Assembly: GCA_014189685.1 (NCBI GenBank)
Contig: DVAB01000017.1
Coordinates: 1 to 40,748 of the forward strand
DNA length: 40,748 nt
Origin: Candidatus Naiadarchaeum limnaeum
GTDB lineage: Archaea; Undinarchaeota; Undinarchaeia; Undinarchaeales; Naiadarchaeaceae
Direction: 5' to 3'
In this document: positions 32,217-40,748 of the stretch, piece after piece
Layout: every line of letters starts with the position of its first letter
Position numbering within the stretch: position 1 is the first letter of the stretch
Made by a program: the position numbers and the translations under genes
The notes under the pieces: model-generated
What the model saw: only the letters and a program-made list of their open reading frames with translations
Databases searched by the model: none
What the model was told of the DNA's origin: nothing

Positions 32217-32758
32217 TCTGTTGGATGCCAGCCATCTTCCTTTAGCAATTGCAAAATACTATTATCCGCATAGTCAGAAGAGACACTATCTGGGATTCTA
32301 ATCTTTACTGAAAAATCATGATCAACTAGAAGAAACTTTATGTTACTTTCAGATTTTTCAATATTAAACCTGAGGCGCTCTGCGATTTCAGATAGTAAAG
32401 AATGTGGCTCAAGAAGAGGAACAAATACACGTTTTCTTGATTTGAGCATTCGCAAAAGGACAAAGGCAGAATATATCTTGAGGCCTCTAAAGTTATGCAG
32501 AACTGCTGCCCTTACATAATAACGCGCTTCATCTTTATCATAGTATATAGCAAAACCTATTATTTCGCCATTAAAAACCGCAACATATACCTGCTTTTTA
32601 TTTATATAATCTGAAAGATGCGTATCTATTAACGGAAACCATTTATTTGCTTTGCTTACCAAGTTATCTATATCTATAATTGCAGCAAAATCTTCTTTAG
32701 CAGCAAGCCTCATTGTTACTGGGCCCTTTGGAGACCTCTTAACCCAAACTTCGCTCAT
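32213..32758 (-). CDS. GNAT-family acetyltransferase, likely
   Basis: A 181-residue protein with the look of a GNAT fold: MRLAAKEDFAAIIDIDNLV at the start, VYVAVFNGEIIGFAIYY as the central strands, and YYVRAAVLHNFRGLKIYSAF in place of the acetyl-CoA-binding segment. The usual RxxGxG/A loop is only loosely matched (NFRGLKI), so the assignment is moderate. It is the last gene of the gatD operon, starting 1 base after the CPBP protein stop. Confidence 0.65.
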   Translation of the reverse strand: MSEVWVKRSPKGPVTMRLAAKEDFAAIIDIDNLVSKANKWFPLIDTHLSDYINKKQVYVAVFNGEIIGFAIYYDKDEARYYVRAAVLHNFRGLKIYSAFVLLRMLKSRKRVFVPLLEPHSLLSEIAERLRFNIEKSESNIKFLLVDHDFSVKIRIPDSVSSDYADNSILQLLKEDGWHPTD

Positions 32759-32759
32759 A

Positions 32760-33371
32760 CTACCAATTTAGATAATCGAATATAAAAGCTCCGCTATAAT
32801 GCGCAAAAAATCCTGGCAAAAATGATTTTGCTTTTAAGCAAACATATCCTAAAACAATTCCTGCGAAAAAACTATAGTATAATTCTCCGGCCGGCTTTCC
32901 GTAGTGTATAAAGAAGTATGGGATATTTTGCAGCAAAATCGCAAGATAATCATTTTTAACAGATTTTCTGAACAATTGAAGCGCGAATCCCCTGTAAAAA
33001 AATTCTAAAAAGAAAAATCCAGGCAAAGCTAAAAATTCAAACTTTAAAAATTCAGGAAAATTTCGCGCGAAAAACTGCGGATAAAAAGCATTAAACTCGG
33101 GGAGGCGCGCCGCATAGAGCATGATTGGAATTGAAATTAAAATAAGCGCGGCTGAATAAAAGAAAATTTCTTTTTTGCGTTCAATAGAAACTCCGATTTC
33201 TGAAAATCTTTGTTTGTATACAAACGAAAGCGCAAGAGGAACTAAAAGTAAAATTGCCCCTTGAAATGCTATACTAGCAAAAATTTCATTTGGGGAAAAT
33301 TTCCACAAAACGAATGAAATAATTGACACAAAAGCAAAAATCAAAATTGCTTTGAAATAATTATTTTCCAT
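32760..33371 (-). CDS. CPBP-family intramembrane protease-like protein
   Basis: A 203-residue protein with about six membrane helices. The family motifs appear as LEFFYRGF (one Glu of the usual EExxxR pair is replaced by Phe), FFIHYGKP and FFAHYSGAFIFD with the His residues of the metal site. CPBP/Abi proteins act as CAAX-type proteases. The altered first motif leaves activity uncertain. The ATG at 33371 overlaps the gatE stop; an in-frame TTG lies two codons earlier. Confidence 0.8.
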   Translation of the reverse strand: MENNYFKAILIFAFVSIISFVLWKFSPNEIFASIAFQGAILLLVPLALSFVYKQRFSEIGVSIERKKEIFFYSAALILISIPIMLYAARLPEFNAFYPQFFARNFPEFLKFEFLALPGFFFLEFFYRGFALQLFRKSVKNDYLAILLQNIPYFFIHYGKPAGELYYSFFAGIVLGYVCLKAKSFLPGFFAHYSGAFIFDYLNW

Positions 33372-35232
33372 ATCCAAGCTTCTTTTGCAGAATTTCCATT
33401 ATTAACTTTCCATCTGTGCGACCGCGGACCTCTTTCATTATATCGCCCATAAGAGGTTGCAAAGCGCTTTCGCCTTTTTCTTGAATTAATTTTGTGTTTT
33501 CTGAAACAATTTTATCAATTATTTTTTCCAAATCCGCGTAGGATAACTTCTCTAATCCTAAATCTGAGATTATCGCATCCAAATTTTTACCCAAATTGTT
33601 TAGCCACGCTTCCAAAACTTGAGGAATTGCCTCCTTGCTAAACTTTCCACCCTTGAGGGCATTAAATAAATCTAAAAAGTGCTTTGCGCTTAGTTCAACT
33701 TCTGGATTTAGAGAATTCCATGTGTTTGTAAGCGTATTTGCAATAATAGTTGGTTCAATTTTTGTTAAATCGAAAAGCTTTTCGAACAATTGAACTTTAT
33801 TTTCGTTGTAAAGTTCTGTTGCTAATTCATTTGATAATTTGTATTTTTTCTCAATCTGTTTAATCTGCTCCCAGGGGGGCTTTGGAAGTTTTTTCTTCAG
33901 CTCAGAAAGTTTTCTTGACTGGACAACTATTGGCATTAAATCAGTCTCTGGATACATCCTTGCGCCGCCAGGAAGCGGTCTTATATAAGAAGTTGTTCCG
34001 TCTGAATTTGCTTTTCTTGTTTCTCCAGGCAATTTTTCAAAGGCTAAATTTATTCTGTCAACAACTGCGTTTAATGCTTTTTCACTAACTTCTTTCAAAT
34101 CCACAATTAAAATAAAAGCATCTTTGTCTGTTAATGAAAGCGCTGCGCGCACTCGCATAACCTCATCAAAAGTAACTCCATAAGCTGGAAGCTCGTCTGA
34201 GTGAAATATTCCAGAAGTGCCCATTGATTTTGCATAATCCGCAAGTTCTGTTCCAAATCTTCGCCCAGGGGAAACTTCTTTTTTCAAAAGTCCTGCAAAC
34301 TTTGGAAGTTTAAGTGCATAAACTAATTTTCCAAATTCAATCGCACTTTTAATTATTTTTGATTGCGAAGTTGTAAAAATTTGTGAAATATCGTAAAATT
34401 TTTTCTCGGGATAAGGAGCATTCCTTAATCTTAAATCATCGCGCAAACTTAAAAGTGCAACTTGCCTTATAACTTCGTTTTCAACAGCTTTCGCAATCAG
34501 ATTTAATTCCTGAACTCCTTTTATCTCAACTCTTGCACCATGTGCAATTGAAACATTGAGGTCCTGCCTTATTGTCCCAATCCCGCGCTTTACTTTCCCT
34601 GTTGAGCGTAGCAAAAGACCAAGAGTTAAAGCAACCTCGCGCGCCATTTCAGGGGAAGTTATTTGTGGCGCAGTTGCAATTTCAATCAGAGGAACTCCCA
34701 ATCTATCGAGATTGTATACAACCTCGTCTGGCTTCGCACTTATTATTCGAGCAGCATCTTCTTCCACGCAAATTGTTTGTATTCCAATTTTATCCCCTGT
34801 GCGCAGTTTTAATTCTCCGTTTGTGGAAATTAAAGCTGTTCTTTGAAACCCAGAAGTGTTTGAGCCATCAATCACAGTTTTTCGCATAATATGGATTTCA
34901 TCAACAGGCTTAGCACGCAATAATGCAGAGAGCAAAATCGCAGTATCAAGCACATCGTAATTAATTTCATGCGGCGGCTCCTCATCCAATTCAACTAAAC
35001 AATTTGAATCATTGTAAAATTGATAAACATAACTCGCGCCGCGCAGAGCTGCTTGCATTGCTGCTGGATCAACTTCTCCTAATTCTCCGGCAACAGCGTG
35101 CAATTTCCTTTTTATTAAGATATCAGGTTCGCGCTCCTGTAAAATACTTGGGCAGTCGCAAAATAATTTTTCAGTGTCTAACTGCTGGTGGATTTCTAAT
35201 CCACATTTTAGGCCAAGGGATTTGTAGTCCAT
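33361..35232 (-). CDS. gatE: Glutamyl-tRNA(Gln) amidotransferase subunit E
   Basis: A 623-residue subunit of the archaeal GatDE enzyme, which turns Glu-tRNA(Gln) into Gln-tRNA(Gln). The hallmark N-terminal segment is LGLKCGLEIHQQLDT, followed by DEEPPHEINYD and GTIRQDLNVSI of the GatB/GatE kinase core; an aspartyl-tRNA synthetase-like insertion fits about 300-410, and the YqeY-like helical tail ends at GKLIMEILQKKLG. It follows gatD after 2 bases. Confidence 0.97.
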   Translation of the reverse strand: MDYKSLGLKCGLEIHQQLDTEKLFCDCPSILQEREPDILIKRKLHAVAGELGEVDPAAMQAALRGASYVYQFYNDSNCLVELDEEPPHEINYDVLDTAILLSALLRAKPVDEIHIMRKTVIDGSNTSGFQRTALISTNGELKLRTGDKIGIQTICVEEDAARIISAKPDEVVYNLDRLGVPLIEIATAPQITSPEMAREVALTLGLLLRSTGKVKRGIGTIRQDLNVSIAHGARVEIKGVQELNLIAKAVENEVIRQVALLSLRDDLRLRNAPYPEKKFYDISQIFTTSQSKIIKSAIEFGKLVYALKLPKFAGLLKKEVSPGRRFGTELADYAKSMGTSGIFHSDELPAYGVTFDEVMRVRAALSLTDKDAFILIVDLKEVSEKALNAVVDRINLAFEKLPGETRKANSDGTTSYIRPLPGGARMYPETDLMPIVVQSRKLSELKKKLPKPPWEQIKQIEKKYKLSNELATELYNENKVQLFEKLFDLTKIEPTIIANTLTNTWNSLNPEVELSAKHFLDLFNALKGGKFSKEAIPQVLEAWLNNLGKNLDAIISDLGLEKLSYADLEKIIDKIVSENTKLIQEKGESALQPLMGDIMKEVRGRTDGKLIMEILQKKLGYGK

Positions 35233-35234
35233 AA

Positions 35235-36542
35235 TCAGTAAAGGAAAGTCTCAGGTTCAATTCTTTCTGCAAATTCATTCGCAATGTTTGTGAGCATTAA
35301 TTCTTTTATTTTTGAAAGAGCTTTTGTCTTTCCGAGAACTAATCCCAATTTCACATACGCAACTTCTGGGAGCAAATCTTTTAAATAAACAGCACCAGCT
35401 TCTTGTATTAATCTTCCAGCTGAATAAACTAAGGGATCAGTTCCTCCATAGAGAGTTTGCGTTGTTATTCCAACAAAAACTTTTCCCTCAATCGCTTTTT
35501 TGATTGAATTCAACCATTTGTTCTCCTCTTTAAGCGGATTTGTCGAAACATGCCCAAATCCTGTTCCTGCAATTATTATTCCTTTGTAATCTTTTGAAAC
35601 ATAATAATCCAAAATTTCTGGAAGGGCGCCTGGATAATAATAAATCAACGCAACTTTTTCATCAAATTTTGCATCTGCCTCTACTTTTGAATTAGAGCGA
35701 GTTTTGTGCTTTGGATTTATAATTACAATATTCCCATCAGGGAAAATTTTCGCAAGCGGAAATTCATTTATTGGGCGGAATGTATCTCTGCGCGAGGAAT
35801 GCATTTTGCGAACTTTTGTCCCGCGCGAGGCAATGCAATATTCATCATCTGTTTTTCCGTGCATAACAACTGCAACCTCTGCAATTTCGCTTAAACAATA
35901 ATGCGCTGCGCAAACTAAATTCATGTTCCCATCAAAGCTTCCCCTATCAACAGAGCGCTGCGCCCCGACTAAAGCAACTGGCTTGTTCAAATTTTTCAGC
36001 ATAAAAGAAAGCGCGGCTGCGGTGTAATGCAATGTATCTGTGCCATGAGTTACTATGACTCCGTGCACTTGTGGATCATTTAGTTCCTTTGCAACCTCTT
36101 TTGCAATAACAGTCCATTCATTTGGAGTCATGTCCTCGCTCCATAGTGTAAATGGCTTCAAAATGTGTTTAACATTAACAATTTTTGCCAGATCAGGCAC
36201 ACCTTCTAAAAGTTCTTCAGGAGTTGTAAAAGGAAAAACCCCGCCTGTCCTATAATCAACTTTGCTTGTTATTGTTCCGCCTGTGGCAATTACAGAAATT
36301 TTTGGCTTTTCTTGGTCAAAACTTAGTGGCGATGAGCCATGAGCGGTTGGCTTTGGACCGGATAATTTTTCTACATTTTTAATTGCGCTGATAAGAATTC
36401 CTATGTTATAGCCATTATCAAGTTTCAAAACTATGTGCTCCTTATCCGCAAGCTCTGGCCGGGGCATAACTATGCCTTCATATGTATTTTGCTTAGCAGT
36501 AATTCGAACTCGATCCCCTGTGCCAAAATTGAATTTTTCCAT
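35235..36542 (-). CDS. gatD: Glutamyl-tRNA(Gln) amidotransferase subunit D
   Basis: A 435-residue asparaginase-like subunit that releases ammonia from glutamine for GatE. An N-terminal small beta-barrel (about 1-60) comes before the asparaginase domain with VIATGGTITSK (T90) and THGTDTLHYTA (T168, D169), the catalytic residues. The C-terminal half has the AGTGFGHVS loop. Its ATG is divergent from the gene at 36602; a TATAAAT-like element in the 59-base gap can serve both directions. Confidence 0.97.
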   Translation of the reverse strand: MEKFNFGTGDRVRITAKQNTYEGIVMPRPELADKEHIVLKLDNGYNIGILISAIKNVEKLSGPKPTAHGSSPLSFDQEKPKISVIATGGTITSKVDYRTGGVFPFTTPEELLEGVPDLAKIVNVKHILKPFTLWSEDMTPNEWTVIAKEVAKELNDPQVHGVIVTHGTDTLHYTAAALSFMLKNLNKPVALVGAQRSVDRGSFDGNMNLVCAAHYCLSEIAEVAVVMHGKTDDEYCIASRGTKVRKMHSSRRDTFRPINEFPLAKIFPDGNIVIINPKHKTRSNSKVEADAKFDEKVALIYYYPGALPEILDYYVSKDYKGIIIAGTGFGHVSTNPLKEENKWLNSIKKAIEGKVFVGITTQTLYGGTDPLVYSAGRLIQEAGAVYLKDLLPEVAYVKLGLVLGKTKALSKIKELMLTNIANEFAERIEPETFLY

Positions 36543-36601
36543 ACTGAGTATTAAATTGAGAATCTATTTATAATTTAGGCACCTTAGGGACAAATAGCAA
36601 T

Positions 36602-36955
36602 ATGCCACAAATTAAGAAGTTCACAAAAGCAGAATTTAGAAGAACAGTGCAAAAAACACTTGGTGATGGATGGTTTGGGGAGAGAATACTTAATTCTGCA
36701 TACAGAAAATACGAGGAATTGTTCACTCATATTCGCAATTTAAGTAAAAAAGAACCTCATGAGTTACTTATACTTCTGCAAGATTTTGGGGGTTTAAGAG
36801 ATCAGCATTTTGAGAAATTTATGATTCACGCACCAACAGAGGGCGTACAAATAGAGAAAGAACTAGCTGCCTATCTGGCATTTAAAGTAATCTGCGACGA
36901 GATAATGAGATTTGCATTTGCAAGAGTATATTCTTCTTCTTTTGCAAAGAGATAA
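36602..36955 (+). CDS. Hypothetical helical protein
   Basis: A 117-residue soluble, mainly helical protein of unknown family. It is charged, without Cys pairs or membrane segments; features such as AAYLAFKVICDEIMRFAFARV suggest an amphipathic helix. An AT-rich TATA region about 30 bases upstream and divergence from gatD support expression. Confidence 0.6.
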   Translation: MPQIKKFTKAEFRRTVQKTLGDGWFGERILNSAYRKYEELFTHIRNLSKKEPHELLILLQDFGGLRDQHFEKFMIHAPTEGVQIEKELAAYLAFKVICDEIMRFAFARVYSSSFAKR

Positions 36956-37006
36956 AATCGAAAATTAATAACTTATTTATAATTAGATATTAAATCACTA
37001 TCCTCT

Positions 37007-37984
37007 ATGAATATTGAGCGGGAGTTGGCAAGGCATGGCAAATTAGTTGACCGCGAAATCAATAGAGTGATTTCTGAAAATTTTCCGAAAAACCTTTATG
37101 AGCCGATAAAATACCATCTGGGTGCAGGCGGAAAAAGAATTCGCCCTGCTCTCTGTCTTTTGAGCTGCGAGGCTGTTGGAGGAAAAGTAAAAAATGTTCT
37201 ACCAATTGCAACCGCGATTGAAATGATACACGGCTTCAGTTTGATTCATGATGATATTGAAGACAGGGATGAGTTGAGAAGAGGAAACCCAACAGTTTGG
37301 AAAGTTTGGGGCGAAGCACTTGCTATAAATGCAGGCGATGGATTGTTTACAAAAGCATTTGAAAGCGCAGCGAATTTAAAGGGAAAAAATTCAAATGAGG
37401 CTTTGAAAATTTTTGCTCGCGCAGTTTTGGAGGTTTGTGAGGGACAGGCGTTGGATATAAGTTTTGAAAAAAGTGATGCTGTAACTGAAAAAGATTATTT
37501 GGAAATGACTTCTAGAAAAACTGGCGCACTTATGGAGGCTGCTTGCAAAACAGGGGCTTTAATTGGGGGTGGCTCGAAAAAAGAAGTTAATGCGCTTGCG
37601 AACTATGGAAGAAAAATCGGAATTGCTTTTCAGATTTGGGATGACTATATTGATTTTGCCTCAGAAAAAACCGGAAAAACTTTTGGGCTTGATATAAAGA
37701 AGGGAAAGAAAACTTTTATTGTGTGCCACGCGCTCGCAAGAATAAAAGGAGAGGATAGAGCAAGATTGTTTGAAATTTTAAAAGCTCCTGTATATGAAAC
37801 AACGGATGAGATGGTTAGAGAAGCTGTAGAAATTTTGAATAATAGTGGCTCGATTGATTATGCAAATGAGTATGCGCAAAAACTTGTGAATGAGGCAAAA
37901 GCTGAATTAAAAGTTTTGAAAAATACAAAGGCAAAACAAACCCTTTTGGAGTTTGCGGATTTTGTGGTTAGAAGGGAATATTAG
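37007..37984 (+). CDS. Geranylgeranyl diphosphate synthase, type I
   Basis: A 325-residue polyprenyl synthase. The first Asp-rich motif is D82-D83-I-E-D86 (HDDIED) followed by the RRG phosphate-binding loop; the second is WDDYID near 220. Phe77, five residues before the first motif, is the aromatic residue that limits chain length in archaeal (type I) GGPP synthases. GGPP is the precursor of archaeal membrane lipids. A TATA-like CTTATTTATAATT lies about 30 bases upstream. Confidence 0.92.
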   Translation: MNIERELARHGKLVDREINRVISENFPKNLYEPIKYHLGAGGKRIRPALCLLSCEAVGGKVKNVLPIATAIEMIHGFSLIHDDIEDRDELRRGNPTVWKVWGEALAINAGDGLFTKAFESAANLKGKNSNEALKIFARAVLEVCEGQALDISFEKSDAVTEKDYLEMTSRKTGALMEAACKTGALIGGGSKKEVNALANYGRKIGIAFQIWDDYIDFASEKTGKTFGLDIKKGKKTFIVCHALARIKGEDRARLFEILKAPVYETTDEMVREAVEILNNSGSIDYANEYAQKLVNEAKAELKVLKNTKAKQTLLEFADFVVRREY

Positions 37985-38030
37985 AGGGTAGATTTATAAA
38001 GAATGCTTACTTATTCTCACTAGTGCTGCG

Positions 38031-40721
38031 ATGGTGAATAATAACCGCTTAGCTGTGTTAACATTTCTAATAATTTTTTCTACAGCAATTGCTCCTGTTC
38101 TTGCTGATGGAACTGGACTATCGGTAACACAAGTTCAAACTCCGTTTAATTTTAGGGACGTTGGGAATTCCACGCCAGCAGTCTACACTATCTGGGCTAA
38201 TGTGGAAAACACTGGCGGAGGGACAGTTAGTTTTGTAAATGTTACTTTTATCTACCCATTTGGAATTAATCCACAAACTGCTGGAAATTGCTTTAATTCA
38301 GAGAGAACTTTTAACCTAACTCATGAAAGCTGCACTGTTGGATATTATAACTTGTCAGCAGGCGGGGGTTCGAATGCAACTCTAAATGTTATAGCAAATA
38401 TTTCAGCTCTTACAATGAGCTATGCGGGCCACAATGTTACTCGGCCAGAATACATTTATGCAACCTCCAATGCCTCAAATGGCTCAAGTGTGGTTTCATC
38501 AGCAACGCAGCATAATCAGACTCCTTTTTGGATAAACCCAAGGCCGTATGCTCATGTAGCGCTGTTTAATAACACTTCTGAAACAAATTACACCATAGAC
38601 TCAGCGAACTCAAATGGAACTGTTTATATAACAAACTGGAACCAGACAAGAAATGGCTATATTGCAATGACTCCGCTAGTGCAATACAACAGCACTTTGG
38701 GCTATCCGCTCCCGGTTTATAACACGTATGCACAAATCTTCTATATGGATAGAACACCAATGGAAGCTGCAGCTGATTCTAGTAGCCCTATTTATATGGA
38801 GCCGCTCAGCTATAACCTGACTTTTAGGATAGTCATTCCTTTTGTAAATAACAGCAGTGCAATAAATCAAACATACAATATACACTCTCCTGTAGCAGAG
38901 GGCAATTCAAACCAGAGGTTAGTACCGTTGCTAATAGAACAATTCACCCAGCCCGGCATGATGGGAGAGAATATTACATTTATATTCGCGCGCCCTGTAT
39001 CACTTAATGGACTGACTGGAGTGGCAAACGGTCCATTTTCTGTTTGGTATGCGGTAAACAACTCATCCAACCCATCAATAAAAAACGAAACCGGGGGCAT
39101 AAACAGAACAATTTACACAACTACTAATCTTTCAACAGAGAGGGGCATAGATATTGTTTATGCTATCTATAGTACAACTTACAATCCACAATCAGGGTAT
39201 TCTACACTAACAATTCGGGCAAGAAATGCTTCGCATTTGAACAACACAGATATAAGCATATTATTTACACTCCTTGACTGGCAAGCTGGTGTCCAAAGTT
39301 CCCCTATTACAATTAGAGTCCAAAACATAAGCGGATTTAATCATACACACCCCCCTAAATCTGGCGATAATATTACAACAACTTATCTAATAAATATTAC
39401 AAACCAGCTTGGTAATCATACTTTAAGCAATTTAAGCATACGATTTATAACGCCCGGCAACGTTTCTATTTTGAATGGCTCAAACGCAGGATTAACGCAT
39501 GTAATAACAGATCTCAACAATGCCAGCTTTAAGTATTCAACTAATAATTTGACTTATGCTTATGCTGCTCCGTGGGAAGGTGCTATTAATTTTACAAAAT
39601 CAGTAAATATGACAGACAGAACAGGACCAATGCAAGGCTCAGTGATAACCATGAACTTTACAATTGTAGATGTATTGCTTGGAAGCCATTTTAATAATTG
39701 GATACCAGGTGCGCCAGGAAATGTATCAAACCACAGCCGTGCTACATTAAACTTTACAATGTACATGAGCACTCCTGTTATGAACTTTACAAATAATACA
39801 CCAGGAACAGGTGGCAGTAGGAATTCTTACAACGCAACAATACAAATGCCAATTACTGGAAGAATGAATTTGAGCGATAAACTCCCTGGATTTGCTTCAA
39901 ACGTAACTGACTACAATATAACAATAGACGGAAAAACCTACAGCAACACCACAGATGGAAATATTTCTATTAGCAGTTTAATTATAAACAATTTAGAAGC
40001 CGGCGCTCATTCAATCTCTGTGAGCTATGTTGTTCCATCTGCTGGCGGAGGAGGGGGAGACAGTGGCTCCTCGGGTGGAGGAGGCGGTGGCGGAGGAGGG
40101 GTAGGAGGAGTTGCACTTCCGAGCGAGAGCAAAGCACTTGGAATGATTCCTGCCGGCACTACAGCCCTAGCAGTATTTGAAAAAGCAGAGGACTTGTATG
40201 TGAGCCAAATTGCTATAACTCCAAAAAGTGAAATTGCGAATGCAGTTGTAAAAATAACTAAATATTTCGAGAGGCCTGCTGCTGTTCCAGATCCGACAAA
40301 GGCTCAAATAAACCCAGTTGGGTTAATCGCAACTGGAATGGCCATTCTGGTTAGAGGAGAAAGTTTAAGCCTGCAGGCAGCTGAGCCGCGCAAAGCTGTA
40401 TTTGCGTACTTGAATATTGAAACGATTAATTTCAAGAGCGAAAGTTTAGAAAGAGCAGAGATACAGTTTTTAGTTAACAAGAGCTGGCTTACTAAGAATG
40501 GATTTGCAGAGAACGATGTTTCTCTGCTGAGATATTCCAAGAATTGGCAAAAATTAAAGACTGAAAGAGTTGGAAGCGTTGGGGATAAATTAACCTATAA
40601 AGCTGTTAGCTCAGGATTGTCAACATTTGCTATTTATGCAGAAGGAAAAGTATTGGCTGCAGAGGAAGTTGAAAAAGCTCCGGAAGTTGTAACTGAAGAA
40701 GAGCGTCACAGCCCCATTTAA
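38031..40721 (+). CDS. Large PGF-pre-PGF-like surface glycoprotein
   Basis: An 896-residue exported protein with a signal peptide (about 5-25). The middle is rich in Asn, Ser and Thr with dozens of N-glycosylation sequons. A Gly-rich hinge (about 675-695) leads to a C-terminal domain with ESKALGMIPAGTTALAVF, VSQIAITPKSEI, YLNIETINF and GLSTFAIYA, which matches the PGF-pre-PGF domain of archaeal surface proteins. No PGF-CTERM motif or membrane helix follows; it ends in a short acidic tail, so attachment to the cell is unexplained. A TATA box (TTTATAAAG near 37992-38000) precedes it. Confidence 0.8.
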   Translation: MVNNNRLAVLTFLIIFSTAIAPVLADGTGLSVTQVQTPFNFRDVGNSTPAVYTIWANVENTGGGTVSFVNVTFIYPFGINPQTAGNCFNSERTFNLTHESCTVGYYNLSAGGGSNATLNVIANISALTMSYAGHNVTRPEYIYATSNASNGSSVVSSATQHNQTPFWINPRPYAHVALFNNTSETNYTIDSANSNGTVYITNWNQTRNGYIAMTPLVQYNSTLGYPLPVYNTYAQIFYMDRTPMEAAADSSSPIYMEPLSYNLTFRIVIPFVNNSSAINQTYNIHSPVAEGNSNQRLVPLLIEQFTQPGMMGENITFIFARPVSLNGLTGVANGPFSVWYAVNNSSNPSIKNETGGINRTIYTTTNLSTERGIDIVYAIYSTTYNPQSGYSTLTIRARNASHLNNTDISILFTLLDWQAGVQSSPITIRVQNISGFNHTHPPKSGDNITTTYLINITNQLGNHTLSNLSIRFITPGNVSILNGSNAGLTHVITDLNNASFKYSTNNLTYAYAAPWEGAINFTKSVNMTDRTGPMQGSVITMNFTIVDVLLGSHFNNWIPGAPGNVSNHSRATLNFTMYMSTPVMNFTNNTPGTGGSRNSYNATIQMPITGRMNLSDKLPGFASNVTDYNITIDGKTYSNTTDGNISISSLIINNLEAGAHSISVSYVVPSAGGGGGDSGSSGGGGGGGGGVGGVALPSESKALGMIPAGTTALAVFEKAEDLYVSQIAITPKSEIANAVVKITKYFERPAAVPDPTKAQINPVGLIATGMAILVRGESLSLQAAEPRKAVFAYLNIETINFKSESLERAEIQFLVNKSWLTKNGFAENDVSLLRYSKNWQKLKTERVGSVGDKLTYKAVSSGLSTFAIYAEGKVLAAEEVEKAPEVVTEEERHSPI

Positions 40722-40748
40722 AAAAAAAAGAATAATAAAAAACAAAAA

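Noticed and set aside
33212-33225. Perfect palindrome GTTTGTATACAAAC inside the CPBP gene
   Set aside because: A 14-base perfect palindrome is expected about twice by chance in 40 kb, and it has no loop or partner copy.

Overview
The window is archaeal. It carries GatD/GatE (the archaeal Glu-tRNA(Gln) amidotransferase), ribosomal protein L40e, a type I geranylgeranyl diphosphate synthase, a Y-family polymerase of the Dpo4 type and a PGF-pre-PGF-like surface protein. Many genes have a TATA box about 26-30 bases before the start codon and no leader. The AT-rich, tightly packed sequence with many small membrane proteins and Cys-rich redox proteins fits a DPANN-type or related uncultured archaeon, but the sequence alone does not fix the lineage.

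Region 1 (1-1715, minus strand) is the end of a sugar/lipid-type operon: an NAD-dependent epimerase cut by the window edge and a radical SAM enzyme. Region 2 (1847-10610, plus strand) is the most unusual part. It is a compact run of about 14 genes that looks like a copper or soft-metal and thiol-redox system at the cell surface. It holds a membrane-anchored winged-helix regulator with Cys residues outside the membrane, two paralogous membrane-anchored proteins with a CC...C...H motif, a small His/Met/Cys protein, a CxxxC redoxin, a CcdA-like protein with two CC pairs, several small membrane proteins, a short-chain dehydrogenase, two YHS metal-binding modules, a CPC-type Cu(I) ATPase interrupted by an in-frame TAG, and a cupredoxin lipoprotein. 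Three of these proteins end in a similar Gly-rich tail with a near-terminal Cys.

Region 3 (10657-16915) has DNA polymerase IV, two large FN3/PKD surface proteins and an unknown membrane protein. Region 4 (17075-21944) is a metal and redox block: a ZIP transporter, a GDT1-type transporter, a CoA-binding protein, glutaredoxin, a zinc ribbon protein, a DtxR-type regulator with its operators, an FTR1 iron permease, and a DsbA whose two halves are in swapped order next to a four-helix CPAC membrane protein. Region 5 (22076-29255) is mostly housekeeping: L40e, HtpX, CTP synthase, a methyltransferase, a surface protein and GlmS, divergent from a winged-helix regulator fused to an S-layer-like domain. 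Region 6 (29286-32216) has TatD nuclease, a higher-GC SLC13-type anion transporter and a transglutaminase-like protein. Region 7 (32213-40721) holds gatD-gatE with a CPBP protease and an acetyltransferase, then an unknown gene, GGPP synthase and a large glycosylation-rich surface protein.

Two observations cut across regions. Short hairpins with mostly 3-base loops occur in the ZIP leader, inside the glmS coding sequence (where they add about 15 residues) and in the leader of the S-layer-like regulator, which suggests a dispersed palindromic element. No tRNA, rRNA, CRISPR array or insertion sequence was seen, and no stretch over 300 bases lacks a gene.
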